64,000 bases of DNA from Paenibacillus wynnii. Lineage in GTDB: Bacteria > Bacillota > Bacilli > Paenibacillales > Paenibacillaceae. Location of the stretch: contig NZ_JAUSTK010000028.1 of assembly GCF_030812855.1 (NCBI RefSeq), positions 1 through 64,000 on the forward strand, read 5' to 3'. The position numbers were made by a program, and so were the translations under genes. Below the pieces are notes generated by a model. That model saw only the letters and a list, made by a program, of their open reading frames with translations, had not been told where the DNA came from and did no database searches. Below are positions 50,323 through 58,667 of the stretch, piece after piece (positions within the stretch are counted from its first letter, which is position 1; every line of letters begins with the position of its first letter).

Positions 50323-51166
50323 TCACTTATAGATTAGCAGTAGTTTGGAGTAGGCATTTCTGAACTCGGTCGCTGTTAACCCCACAATTTTTTTGAAAGA
50401 TTTCATGAAATTATGGCAATCCTTGTAGCCTAGCTGTGAGGCGATTTCATTGATGTTTTGATTGGTGTCGGTAAGTATGAATTTGGCCATCTCCATCTTT
50501 TGCTGCAGGATGTATTGCTTCAACGACACACCGGAGATGGTTGTGAACAGATGGGAGAGATACTTTTCGTTATAACCAAAATAATCGGCCAGTTCCGAAA
50601 CTTTTACCTGCTCATGCTGATTCCATTTAATATGATCCACAATATCATTATAGAGCTGCTCCTGTTTGGATCGTTTGAGTGAACTGAGCCGGGAGGAAGT
50701 AAGCTGGTTGTGCAGCTCACATAGTATCACCGTTGACATGTAATCGTTGAGTGTTTTCTCATTATAGCAGCGAACCGAATCCTGATGCTGTTTCATCATA
50801 ACGATGATCTTCTCAACATTGTTAAGCTTTCCGCGCTACGGAATAACAATTAGACCCGGCTTATTAACAGGAACTGTATTGGAGATTTCAACCACTTTGA
50901 GAGCATGTTTGGAATAAAAATCCAGCCAATAAAAGCTGCAATTAGAAGCTTTGTAGCCGTATTGGTACGTTAACGGTGGCAGAAGCAGGAGCTCGCCTTT
51001 ATTCACCACAGTGGTTATTATCACCTGCAATATACAAGGTGCCCTCAGTAACGACGATTAGTTCATAGTCCTGCAAAGATCGGGAGAGATGAATCCATTC
51101 CGGAGAAGGGGCGTTGAACACTCCCGCCACCTGTAGAGGTGGAGGATTCTTGGGTAGTGCTTCCAA
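50323..51166 (-). pseudogene. AraC family regulator, frameshifted and interrupted
   Basis: Three pieces read on from one another. The N-terminal cupin piece (VAGVFNAPSPEWIHLSRSLQ ... EGTLYIAGDNN) ends at a frameshift near 51014-51020. The second piece (NKGELLLLPPLTYQYGYKAS ... PGLIVIP) follows one frame over. It meets an in-frame TAG at 50836-50838, after which the same frame continues through two AraC helix-turn-helix motifs (QVKVSELADYFGYNEKYLSH and NINEIASQLGYKDCHNFMKS). The intact protein would be about 280 residues. Divergent position suggests it once regulated the mannosidase. Confidence 0.82.
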
Positions 51167-51204
51167 TGAAGCAGAGTTATGATAATTCTATTTCCCAACA
51201 TGGA

Positions 51205-51447
51205 AAATCGAATCCCAAGCGATCCCTGTGGTTCCCACAGTTGAATGTATCCTGCTATTTAGACATTTGTATGATGTTGTGTGCAGCATTCTCATCCCGA
51301 TCATGAAGTGCATCACAACATGGACAGGTCCACTGCCGCACCGAAAGATTTTTCACTTCTTGGTTGATGAAGCCGCACACATGGCACGTTTGGCTGGTGG
51401 GGGCGAAGGTGTCAGCCATCTTAACCGTCCGTCCGTACCAACTCGCC
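51205..51447 (-). pseudogene. IS200/IS605-family tnpB, 3' remnant with right end
   Basis: Minus-strand frame ASWYGRTVKMADTFAPTSQT, then CHVCGFINQEVKNL and CPCCDALHDRDENAAHNI: the TnpB zinc ribbon (CxxC...CxxC) with the final catalytic Asp region. RuvC domains I and II are lost. Beyond the stop the sequence CTGTGGTTCCCACAG (51226-51240) is the right-end hairpin region typical of these elements, which overlaps the 3' part of the omega RNA. No tnpA. The broken 5' side joins mannosidase sequence directly. Confidence 0.78.
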
Positions 51448-53316
51448 ACAATATTAGTGGATATCGACGTACAAGCTTTTCGCAAACATCAGCATTTAGA
51501 ATGTGAGATTATACTCCTGGATCAAGCAGGTGTGCGTGTAGCAGTAGATAGAGTCGCAGTAGAAGGAACAGCGGCAAGTTCGGAACTATTGGTAGATTCT
51601 CCTCAGCTATGGTGGATACATGATTTAGGTAATCCTTACTTATATGAACTGCAGGTCAACCTTTTCGCAGATGGAGAGAAGATAGATAGCAGCACGCAGC
51701 CCCTTGGCATCCGGACTATTGAATTGGAACGGAAGGACGAGAGTGACAACGATAGCTTTGCGTTTCTGCTAAATGGTGTCAAGGTGTTCGTCAAGGGAGC
51801 CAATTGGATTCCTGTAGATCATTTTATAGGGTCAGCGCCTAATTCAAGGTATGTGGAGCTTATTGATCTAGCGGTTGAAGGTAACATGAACATGCTGCGG
51901 GTATGGGCGGGCGGAATCTATGAAAAGGATGTCTTTTATAACGAGTGTGATCGCCGGGGAGTATTGATCTGGCAGGATTTTGCGTTTGCTAACGCTCTGT
52001 TTCCTGATTTCAATCGTGACTTCATGGATAATGTGCGTAAAGAGGTTATTTATAATGTGAAAAGATTACGAAATCACGCCTCACTGGCCCTATGGTGTGG
52101 AAATAACGAAATTGATTGGTTATACGATATGAAATCATCAAGTGGTGATATTACAACTCCATTCTATGGAAGAAGTATCTATCATGAATTAATTCCTAAT
52201 GTGCTCGAGGAACTGGACGACAGCCGCGCGTATTGGCCTTCTTCACCTTACGGCGGTAATGATGATAATGATCCAAATGTGGGGGATCGGCATAATTGGC
52301 AGGTATGGCATGGATCCGTGTATCCGAGACAATTTGGAGATCGACCTGTGCTGGACTATAGCGTTGAGGGCGTTTCCTTTAGAAATTTCAAAAAAGACTT
52401 TACGTTATTTAACAGTGAGTTTGGAATGCATGCTTCAGCCAACCGTTATACTTTGGAGAAAAACATACCGGCGGGTCAATTCTATTGGGGCAGTGTGGAA
52501 ATGGCTTACCGGAATAAGGATACGAATCATCAGAAAGGGATTCTGTTGATGGAAGGCTTCACGGGCATTCCACAGAACCTTGATGAATATATGAATTTCT
52601 CCATGCTGACACAGGCAGAAGGTCTCAAGTACGGGGTTGAGCATTACCGCAGGAATAAAAAACGGACAAGCGGAACGTTAATTTGGCAGTTAAATGACAG
52701 TTGGCCCGGAACCAGCTGGTCGATGATAGATTATGAGCTGTTGCCAAAAGCTTCTTTCTATTATGCCCGTAAATTCTTTCATCCTTTATTGTTATCTGTT
52801 GACCATGAACCGGGTGAGCCGCTGAAGCTGTGGGTGGTTAACGACACTTTAGATTCTTATCTGGGAAAAGTGATCATGCAAGTGATTACTTTTGATGGCA
52901 ACGAAATATACCGAAGGGATTGGGATGCAGAAATCACGGGCAATCAGGCTGTAATTCTGGGTCAGGTAGAGGAGTCAGAAATACTTAACGGAAACCTGCC
53001 CGAAGAGGTGATCGTAAGAGTGTCAGCAGAGGGAATTGCGGTGCCGGATAATTATTACTACCTGCGGGATCCGAAGGATTTGTTGTTCCAGAATTCGCAG
53101 CTTGAGGTTGTTGCAGATGAAGAACTGCAGACGGTAACGATAAAAGCGGGATCTACTTTAGCCCGTATGGTCAAAATTGATTTGCCTCAAGGCAGGGTCC
53201 GCTTGAGTGATAATTATTTTGATCTGCTTCCTAATGAGGAACGTACCGTGAAGGTCAGTCATCGAGACGGGACACAGGTGTCTTTTGCGGAATTGAGTGT
53301 TAGTGCATTCAATTAA
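51445..53316 (+). pseudogene. Beta-mannosidase (GH2), N-terminally truncated
   Basis: About 623 residues of homology from ATILVDIDVQAF onward; intact enzymes have about 820-850. Missing: the N-terminal sugar-binding jelly-roll domain. Retained: the immunoglobulin-like domain, then the TIM barrel with NGVKVFVKGANWIPVDHF, MLRVWAGGIYE, acid/base LWCGNNEIDW (Glu) and nucleophile FNSEFGMHA (Glu). The frame stays open across the tnpB junction, so some translation from 51364 is possible, but there is no ribosome binding site at that ATG. Probably inactive. Convergent with the amidase gene. Confidence 0.8.
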
Positions 53317-53320
53317 TAGC

Positions 53321-54031
53321 CTACACTTCCGTAAGGTATACTGCAATGCCGTTGGCAATGGCTTCTGCTATCTCCTTCTGTCCTTGTTTACTGTAAAGCT
53401 TGGACCGATCAATAGGACTGCTGATATATCCCGCCTCAACAATTACTGTTGTGGCGGTTATTTTATTTAGCAGGTAGAACGGCTTCCCATGCTCAGGTCT
53501 AACATTGACGTCATATAGCCGATTAAGCTGATTTTGAATCGCTTTTGCCAACATGAAGCTGCGCCCTTCTTTACGATACAAGACAAGCGGCCCACTCTTA
53601 GCTGAAGAAGGTGCCCAATTTACATGGATGCTGACAACCACAGAAGTAGGAATAGCGTCAGCCAGTCCTTTCCGCTGGGTTAAATCACGACGATGCCGAG
53701 ATGAGCTTGGGAACCATCGGTTTTCATCGCTGAGCGCATAGTCATCGAAACGATTCAAAACAGCATCTAGACCATTACTTCGCAAAATTAAATACAGCTT
53801 GCGTGATATCGCAAGTGTAAGGTCTTTTTCCAGAGTTGTCCCGTAAGAGGTTCCTCCATCGACACCGCCATGTCCGGCGTCAATCAGAATCACACGCTGA
53901 TCATTCCCAAGTATAAATGGTGAATGTTTCGTGTTTTGTTCAGGAGCAGCGTAAGTATAGTCAAAGCCCGTCGCCAAGAAGAGGGAACTCGTAATTAACG
54001 TAATAAGGATCCTTTTAACCTTTATCCCCAA
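53321..54031 (-). CDS. N-acetylmuramoyl-L-alanine amidase, CwlD-like
   Basis: 236 residues. Signal peptide (LITLITSSLFLATGFDYTYA), then Amidase_3: VILIDAGHGGVDGGTSYG (zinc His), a Glu in EKDLTLAISRKL, VVSIHVNWAPSS (zinc His) and TTVIVEAGYISS (catalytic Glu). It removes the peptide from muramic acid; CwlD acts in spore cortex muramic-delta-lactam formation, the best match by size. Start TTG 54031 with GGAGGTGATTCC upstream. Confidence 0.9.
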   Translation of the reverse strand: MGIKVKRILITLITSSLFLATGFDYTYAAPEQNTKHSPFILGNDQRVILIDAGHGGVDGGTSYGTTLEKDLTLAISRKLYLILRSNGLDAVLNRFDDYALSDENRWFPSSSRHRRDLTQRKGLADAIPTSVVVSIHVNWAPSSAKSGPLVLYRKEGRSFMLAKAIQNQLNRLYDVNVRPEHGKPFYLLNKITATTVIVEAGYISSPIDRSKLYSKQGQKEIAEAIANGIAVYLTEV

Positions 54032-54190
54032 AAGGAATCACCTCCGCTACAAGAGATACTTTGTTAGATTGTGCTTTTCAAGGGAAATCTATTCGAGCTT
54101 ATACCCTCAGTTTAAAATGAATGATAACGGTGCAAACTAAGAATACTGAACTTTTTGTAGTCCTAATAGTATTCGGAAGGAGTGGGCTCA

Positions 54191-54376
54191 ATGGCTTCAA
54201 AGGGTGGTGACGAGCTAGTGAAATATATAACCGAAAAGGTAGTCATATATATGGAAGACCCGCGCAGCCGTCGTTCAGAAGTACCGAAGCAGCCCTGGTC
54301 ACAGAAATGGTTTGGCATGCTTCCGCTTGGCCTATCCATTTGGCGTAGTAAGTGGAACCGCAAAAACAAGGAATAA
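54191..54376 (+). CDS. yqzE: YqzE family protein
   Basis: 61 residues: GGDELVKYITEKVVIYMEDP and QKWFGMLPLGLSIWRSKW match YqzE of B. subtilis, where it lies near the comG and yqhG/yqhH genes. Function unknown. ATG 54191 is 8 bp after AAGGAG; a GTG three codons earlier is less likely. Terminator follows. Confidence 0.88.
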   Translation: MASKGGDELVKYITEKVVIYMEDPRSRRSEVPKQPWSQKWFGMLPLGLSIWRSKWNRKNKE

Positions 54377-54380
54377 ATAC

Positions 54381-54421
54381 AAAACAACCTTCGAAGCATT
54401 GGGCTCGAAGGTTGTTTTGTT
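54381..54421. terminator. Terminator
   Basis: AAAACAACCTTCGA and TCGAAGGTTGTTTT form a 14-bp stem around AGCATTGGGC. It lies between convergent genes and suits both. Confidence 0.92.
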
Positions 54422-54439
54422 TCTATAATACTTAGGATA

Positions 54440-55453
54440 TCATTTACTTGTTGTGGAAGCCTGATGTAATGTTCCGTATTGCTGAAGGAGAGATAGCGGA
54501 ACGAATCGTCTGCCTTGTGGCCCGATAGCAGCATACAGTTTGTTCATACTAGCTGTTCCCGGTTCCGTAGTCTGAGCATCTACCGTCCAGATCTGGTAAC
54601 CCGTAATCATCAAGGGAGCTCCCACACTTTCATTTTGACCTGCGGACTGAAATACGAGATTTCCCTTACGTTTCAGCACAGCAGAAAAGTCATTATCGCT
54701 AATCGTGGGTAGCTTGGGGTTCGTCAGCCAAAGCAAGTTGTCATAGGGATCAGACGACTGATTGGTTTGGTAAACCTCCCGGGGTGACAGGTTAGAACCA
54801 ACAGTAAGGTCAAGATTCGCAGCAGATCCTGCCTTTTTAAGTAATGCTTCTGCTTTACTGGAATTCCACGGTAAAATTTCGGGCACAACAGCATTAATGT
54901 ACAGTTTTTTCCCAGAGATCGAAACTTCCCATAACGGCAGAAGAGGGACATACAGTGGTGTCAATGTCAGATTTCCTGAAGAAGTGGATGTAATAAGTCC
55001 TTCCTGCACCAGTAACTGGCGCAGTTCTTTCAAGCTGTATGGCAGACCTTCGTATCCTGCCCCGTATTCGCTTAACATGTACCCGCCTTCATTCTTGGCG
55101 GTAATAATCAGATAGCCGATGCGTTGTTCAGCCTTCATCACATTAACAAGCCAGCTGTGAGTTCCCGGTCCTAAAGGATAGTACTCGCTTTGCGCACCCT
55201 TCCAACTCTTGAAGGTTGCCTCTTCAGCCAGCTTGTCTATATTAAGCTGGACGAAGTCCTTGAGCGTGCCCGGAGCGGGAGCTGTTGTCATGCTTAATTG
55301 AGGAGTGGTATTCTTGTACACCGTAACCGAATGTCCAGTAGCAGCGAGTGGTTCAGGGAAACTAAAGCTCGACGTCGCCAACCCTATGCTTAGTAGCAGA
55401 AGGAAGCAAGCCTTTTTCCCGGCAGAATTCCTCCACCGATTTTTTCTTTTCAT
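54440..55453 (-). CDS. Secreted hypothetical protein, 337 aa
   Basis: A basic N-terminus and hydrophobic segment (ACFLLLLSIGLATSSFSF) suggest a signal peptide or anchor. The rest is polar, Ser/Thr-rich, with repeated beta-like stretches (QRIGYLIITAKNEGGYMLSE, LWEVSISGKKLYINAVVPEI). Family not recognised; the middle has a vague resemblance to peptidase-propeptide (PepSY-like) folds, which I would not press. AAGGTGA precedes ATG 55453. Confidence 0.75.
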   Translation of the reverse strand: MKRKNRWRNSAGKKACFLLLLSIGLATSSFSFPEPLAATGHSVTVYKNTTPQLSMTTAPAPGTLKDFVQLNIDKLAEEATFKSWKGAQSEYYPLGPGTHSWLVNVMKAEQRIGYLIITAKNEGGYMLSEYGAGYEGLPYSLKELRQLLVQEGLITSTSSGNLTLTPLYVPLLPLWEVSISGKKLYINAVVPEILPWNSSKAEALLKKAGSAANLDLTVGSNLSPREVYQTNQSSDPYDNLLWLTNPKLPTISDNDFSAVLKRKGNLVFQSAGQNESVGAPLMITGYQIWTVDAQTTEPGTASMNKLYAAIGPQGRRFVPLSLLQQYGTLHQASTTSK

Positions 55454-55595
55454 GTGGATCGTTCACCTTTCTTATTCCGGATCACCTTAACTTTATTGTA
55501 GAGGACGAGCTCCGAAAAGAGTGTTACTTGCTGTCGGGCAGGACCTCAGGATTTCTCTTGTTATTTTGCCTGCTTTTAGCGAGAGGGGTCACATC

Positions 55596-56546
55596 CTACG
55601 TACTTCGCAGATGAAACATACCGTAGGTTATTGCGGAAACTGTAACTTTGGGTTCGTATTGCCAAACGGTTTCTTTATGCCGCCTTGAATACTGCTCTTC
55701 CACAGCTAGCCGCTTTTCTTCATCAGGCTCTTTCAACATCTCTTCGTAATACACATCTATTATGGCCAGTTCCAGCCGCAAACGTTCCCGAGCTTCCTCT
55801 GCCCAGCTGTAATCCAGTTCTGCAAGCTTAGAGGTGAGGTAGGCCTCCAGCCATTCTGTCCCTACAGTCGGAGACATACCGTAGGGTTGGATATGGACAT
55901 TTTCCGGGAGGCGTGGAGTAAGCTGAAGAGATGCAGACGTTAGCTTTTTCTCGAAATGATCCACAATAACCCCGCTCGCAAGAGATATTCCGATAAAATT
56001 CAATTGTTCGCACTTTAAATCGCAGGTCATTTCAACCTTAAAACATACACCGAGCCAAGGTTCATAGGATGCCGAGAATAATGTGGTTCGTTGTCTGGCT
56101 CCGGGTTCTTCAAACAAATATAAGCATTTGCCTTCATCTTGGGCTGCCGTCCAAATCTGCCGCAAACGTTTGCTGCCATAGATAATGTCCTCTCTGCGGA
56201 TCATACCTGGTCCTACCCACGGAGCAGTGGGGGCTACGCCAAAGTAGCGGGAAAGAATGCCGGCCTGTGGATCGGAAGCCGGGGCTATCCCCGGTGCAAT
56301 GCTGCTTGGATTCGTCATTGCATCGTATTTCTCCGGATCGAACACGAAATTAAACGATAGAGTTTCCGGTACAACACCGGTTCGCTCTACGAACCCCCAG
56401 TAATAAGGACGGTCTGTCAACATCCGGTCAGCACGCGGTGACAGCTTCACCGTGACATGATGTGGAGACTTTTCAATAATGGAGCATTCTGTAGCTTCCA
56501 GATAATCCATGACTTGTGTGCGGATTTGCTGTGGGGTCAAGGTCAT
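55596..56546 (-). CDS. yqhG: YqhG family protein
   Basis: 316 residues. TVKLSPRADRMLTDRPYYWG, the FNFVFDPEKY block and the QRTTLFSASYEPWLGVCFKV block match YqhG. Function unknown, but it always partners the YqhH helicase; its ATG overlaps the yqhH stop (ATGA), so the two are coupled. A role as accessory factor of the helicase is inference. Confidence 0.9.
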   Translation of the reverse strand: MTLTPQQIRTQVMDYLEATECSIIEKSPHHVTVKLSPRADRMLTDRPYYWGFVERTGVVPETLSFNFVFDPEKYDAMTNPSSIAPGIAPASDPQAGILSRYFGVAPTAPWVGPGMIRREDIIYGSKRLRQIWTAAQDEGKCLYLFEEPGARQRTTLFSASYEPWLGVCFKVEMTCDLKCEQLNFIGISLASGVIVDHFEKKLTSASLQLTPRLPENVHIQPYGMSPTVGTEWLEAYLTSKLAELDYSWAEEARERLRLELAIIDVYYEEMLKEPDEEKRLAVEEQYSRRHKETVWQYEPKVTVSAITYGMFHLRST

Positions 56547-58288
56547 GTTGCATTCTCACTTCCTAAGTTTATACCTTCCTTCAACTCACTTAACGATTGA
56601 CCGATTTGATCCACTTTGTTACGGAGTTCCTCGTCGCTACCGGCTTCGAGAATAATTTTATAGAGACTCTTCTCCAGTGATTCCTTCTTCTCGAAACGCT
56701 CCAGGATTACATCCAGCCCGCCTATGACCATCTCGAACATATTAATTTTTTCATGAAGTAAATGAAGAATATGCTCTTCAATAGTGCCCTCTGTGGACAA
56801 ATTATAGATGACAACATCATGTTCTTGACCCAATCGATGAACACGTCCGATTCTCTGTTCAACCCGCATGGGGTTCCAGGGAAGATCGAAATTGATCATA
56901 TGATGGCAAAATTGCAGGTTAATTCCTTCGCCTCCGGCTTCTGTTGCTATCATCACCTGAGCACGACCGCGGAATAAATCCATCATCCAGTCCTTTTTGC
57001 CACGGTTCATCCCGCCGGAATAAGGAACACATTGGATGCCGTGATCCCGAAAATACTGCATTAAATATTCTTGAGTGGCCCTGTATTCTGTGAACACAAT
57101 GACCTTTTCATTCATTTCTTTGATAAGCGCGATGGTTGTTTCGGCTTTGGTATTGGTTTTGACGGTTCGGATCATCTGTAGTAAATCCATCATACGCTCG
57201 CGTTTTGGAGAGTCGGGAGGGAGCTTCTTCATCAAATTGACCAGAGTAAGGAATACAGCATCTCGGCTGCTGCAGACTTCCCGTTGAAGCGTAACCAAAG
57301 AAAGCATACTTGTAAGATTGCCACCGGACTCCTGATATTGGTCTTTGACAAAAGCGGTGACTCCGTCATATAATACTTTTTCCTCGGCTGACAGAGTGAG
57401 CGGAATATTACGGACCTTACGTTTTGTAAAGACTACCGGACCCTCTCCGCGTCGATTTCGAATCATGACTTTGGAAAGCGCACCTTTAAGTTGATCTTCA
57501 TTTTTTGGCAGCCGTTTATCTACGACAAAATTGCTGGCGAAATCGCTCTGATTACCGAGCTGACCCGGCTTCAGCAGTGTAATTAAATTAAACAATTCGC
57601 CCAGATCGTTCTGGACAGGAGTTGCAGTAAGCAGTAAACAGTATTTTTTCCGCAGCTGCTGTACAAATAGATAGTTGGTCGTTTTTTTATTTTTCAGCTT
57701 ATGCGCTTCATCGATAATCAACAAATCGTATTCATTATTGAGCAGAATATCTTTATGGGGATCCCGTTTGGCAGTGTCCATAGAAGCAACGACGATATTA
57801 TTATCCCAAGAGTATAATTTTTTCTGGGCGATAGCCGATATCCCGAACTTGGAATTCAACTCGCGGACCCACTGTAGAACTAGTGAAGCAGGGACGAGGA
57901 TAAGAACTTTGGAGACGAGTCCACGTACGATATATTCTTTTAAAATAAGCCCTGCTTCGATGGTCTTTCCAAGTCCCACTTCATCAGCAAGGATAGCCCG
58001 TCCAGACATTTGAAACAGCACCTTATGCGCAGTATCCATCTGATGGGGTAGAGGGGACAGTCCGGATAAATGCTTCATACATTGCAGCTCCGTGAAGCTT
58101 GTGACTAAGTCGGATTCCTCACCCTGAACAGCTAGCTGTGACAATTTCCAGTCCCCCCAAGGGCCGCCTTTGTCTAGTCTTGACTCCAAATCCATTAGCC
58201 AGCCGCGGTCAAAGGATAGAGGAATCGGCAATACGGGTGTAGACTCCAGCCCCCTGTCAGGCAAGGAACTGCGGAATAATTGCGTCAT
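56543..58288 (-). CDS. yqhH: SNF2-family helicase YqhH
   Basis: 581 residues. Motifs: Walker A ADEVGLGKTIEAGLIL, DEAH box IIDEAHKLKNKKT, LLLTATPVQND (III), the helicase C domain with IATEAGGEGINLQFCHHMI and RIGRVHRLGQ (VI). RapA-like SWI/SNF ATPase acting on nucleoprotein or RNA polymerase; target not known. GGAGGTGGATGATAT precedes ATG 58288. First gene of a yqhH-yqhG unit. Confidence 0.92.
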   Translation of the reverse strand: MTQLFRSSLPDRGLESTPVLPIPLSFDRGWLMDLESRLDKGGPWGDWKLSQLAVQGEESDLVTSFTELQCMKHLSGLSPLPHQMDTAHKVLFQMSGRAILADEVGLGKTIEAGLILKEYIVRGLVSKVLILVPASLVLQWVRELNSKFGISAIAQKKLYSWDNNIVVASMDTAKRDPHKDILLNNEYDLLIIDEAHKLKNKKTTNYLFVQQLRKKYCLLLTATPVQNDLGELFNLITLLKPGQLGNQSDFASNFVVDKRLPKNEDQLKGALSKVMIRNRRGEGPVVFTKRKVRNIPLTLSAEEKVLYDGVTAFVKDQYQESGGNLTSMLSLVTLQREVCSSRDAVFLTLVNLMKKLPPDSPKRERMMDLLQMIRTVKTNTKAETTIALIKEMNEKVIVFTEYRATQEYLMQYFRDHGIQCVPYSGGMNRGKKDWMMDLFRGRAQVMIATEAGGEGINLQFCHHMINFDLPWNPMRVEQRIGRVHRLGQEHDVVIYNLSTEGTIEEHILHLLHEKINMFEMVIGGLDVILERFEKKESLEKSLYKIILEAGSDEELRNKVDQIGQSLSELKEGINLGSENAT

Positions 58289-58435
58289 ATATCATCCACC
58301 TCCGGTGCGAATTACATAGTGATCCGTAGAAGTAGTATGCTCGTAAAAGAGAGAATTCATAACCAAGAGTGAGATAATGCAGCATGTTTTGCTGAAATTT
58401 AGGCAGATGGACACTTTTTTCGGAAAAGACCTGTG

Positions 58436-58484
58436 ATACAATATGTGGTATAGTTTAAGGACGCGAGAACACAATATATTGTGA
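58436..58484 (+). promoter_or_regulatory. Pair of NrdR boxes at the nrdJ promoter
   Basis: Box 1 ATACAATATGTGGTAT (58436-58451) and box 2 ACACAATATATTGTGA (58469-58484) match acaCwAtATaTwGtgt; box 2 is nearly perfect. Centres are 33 bp apart, three helical turns, as NrdR requires. Box 1 contains an extended -10 (TGATACAAT), so bound NrdR-ATP would block RNA polymerase. Confidence 0.85.
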
Positions 58485-58667
58485 CAATTGTTTTAAATCT
58501 GGGTTTAAATGAGGTGAAGAACGGTTATTTGTTATTGACAAGAACAACTTCTTGTGGCGCTTCTAGTGAGATAGACACCTGCCATGGAGGTTATTGTTGT
58601 GGGTCACAAAACGTGTTAACCCACACCTGAAACGGAAGCACTATCACATTTGCGGGAGGTTTTTTTA
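58485..58667 (+). other. nrdJ leader
   Basis: From the likely start near 58449 the leader is about 220 nt. It contains ACAAGAA/TTCTTGT and the strong TGTGGGT (58598) / ACCCACA (58619) hairpin, 40 nt before the start codon. I searched for the cobalamin riboswitch core and do not see it. No coding frame of note. Confidence 0.5.

Noticed and set aside
51364..51444. True mannosidase start at ATG 51364
   Set aside because: These codons are antisense to the tnpB zinc ribbon; no ribosome binding site and no GH2 homology.
58485..58667. Cobalamin riboswitch upstream of nrdJ
   Set aside because: The B12 box core and the long paired arms are not found in the 180 bp.
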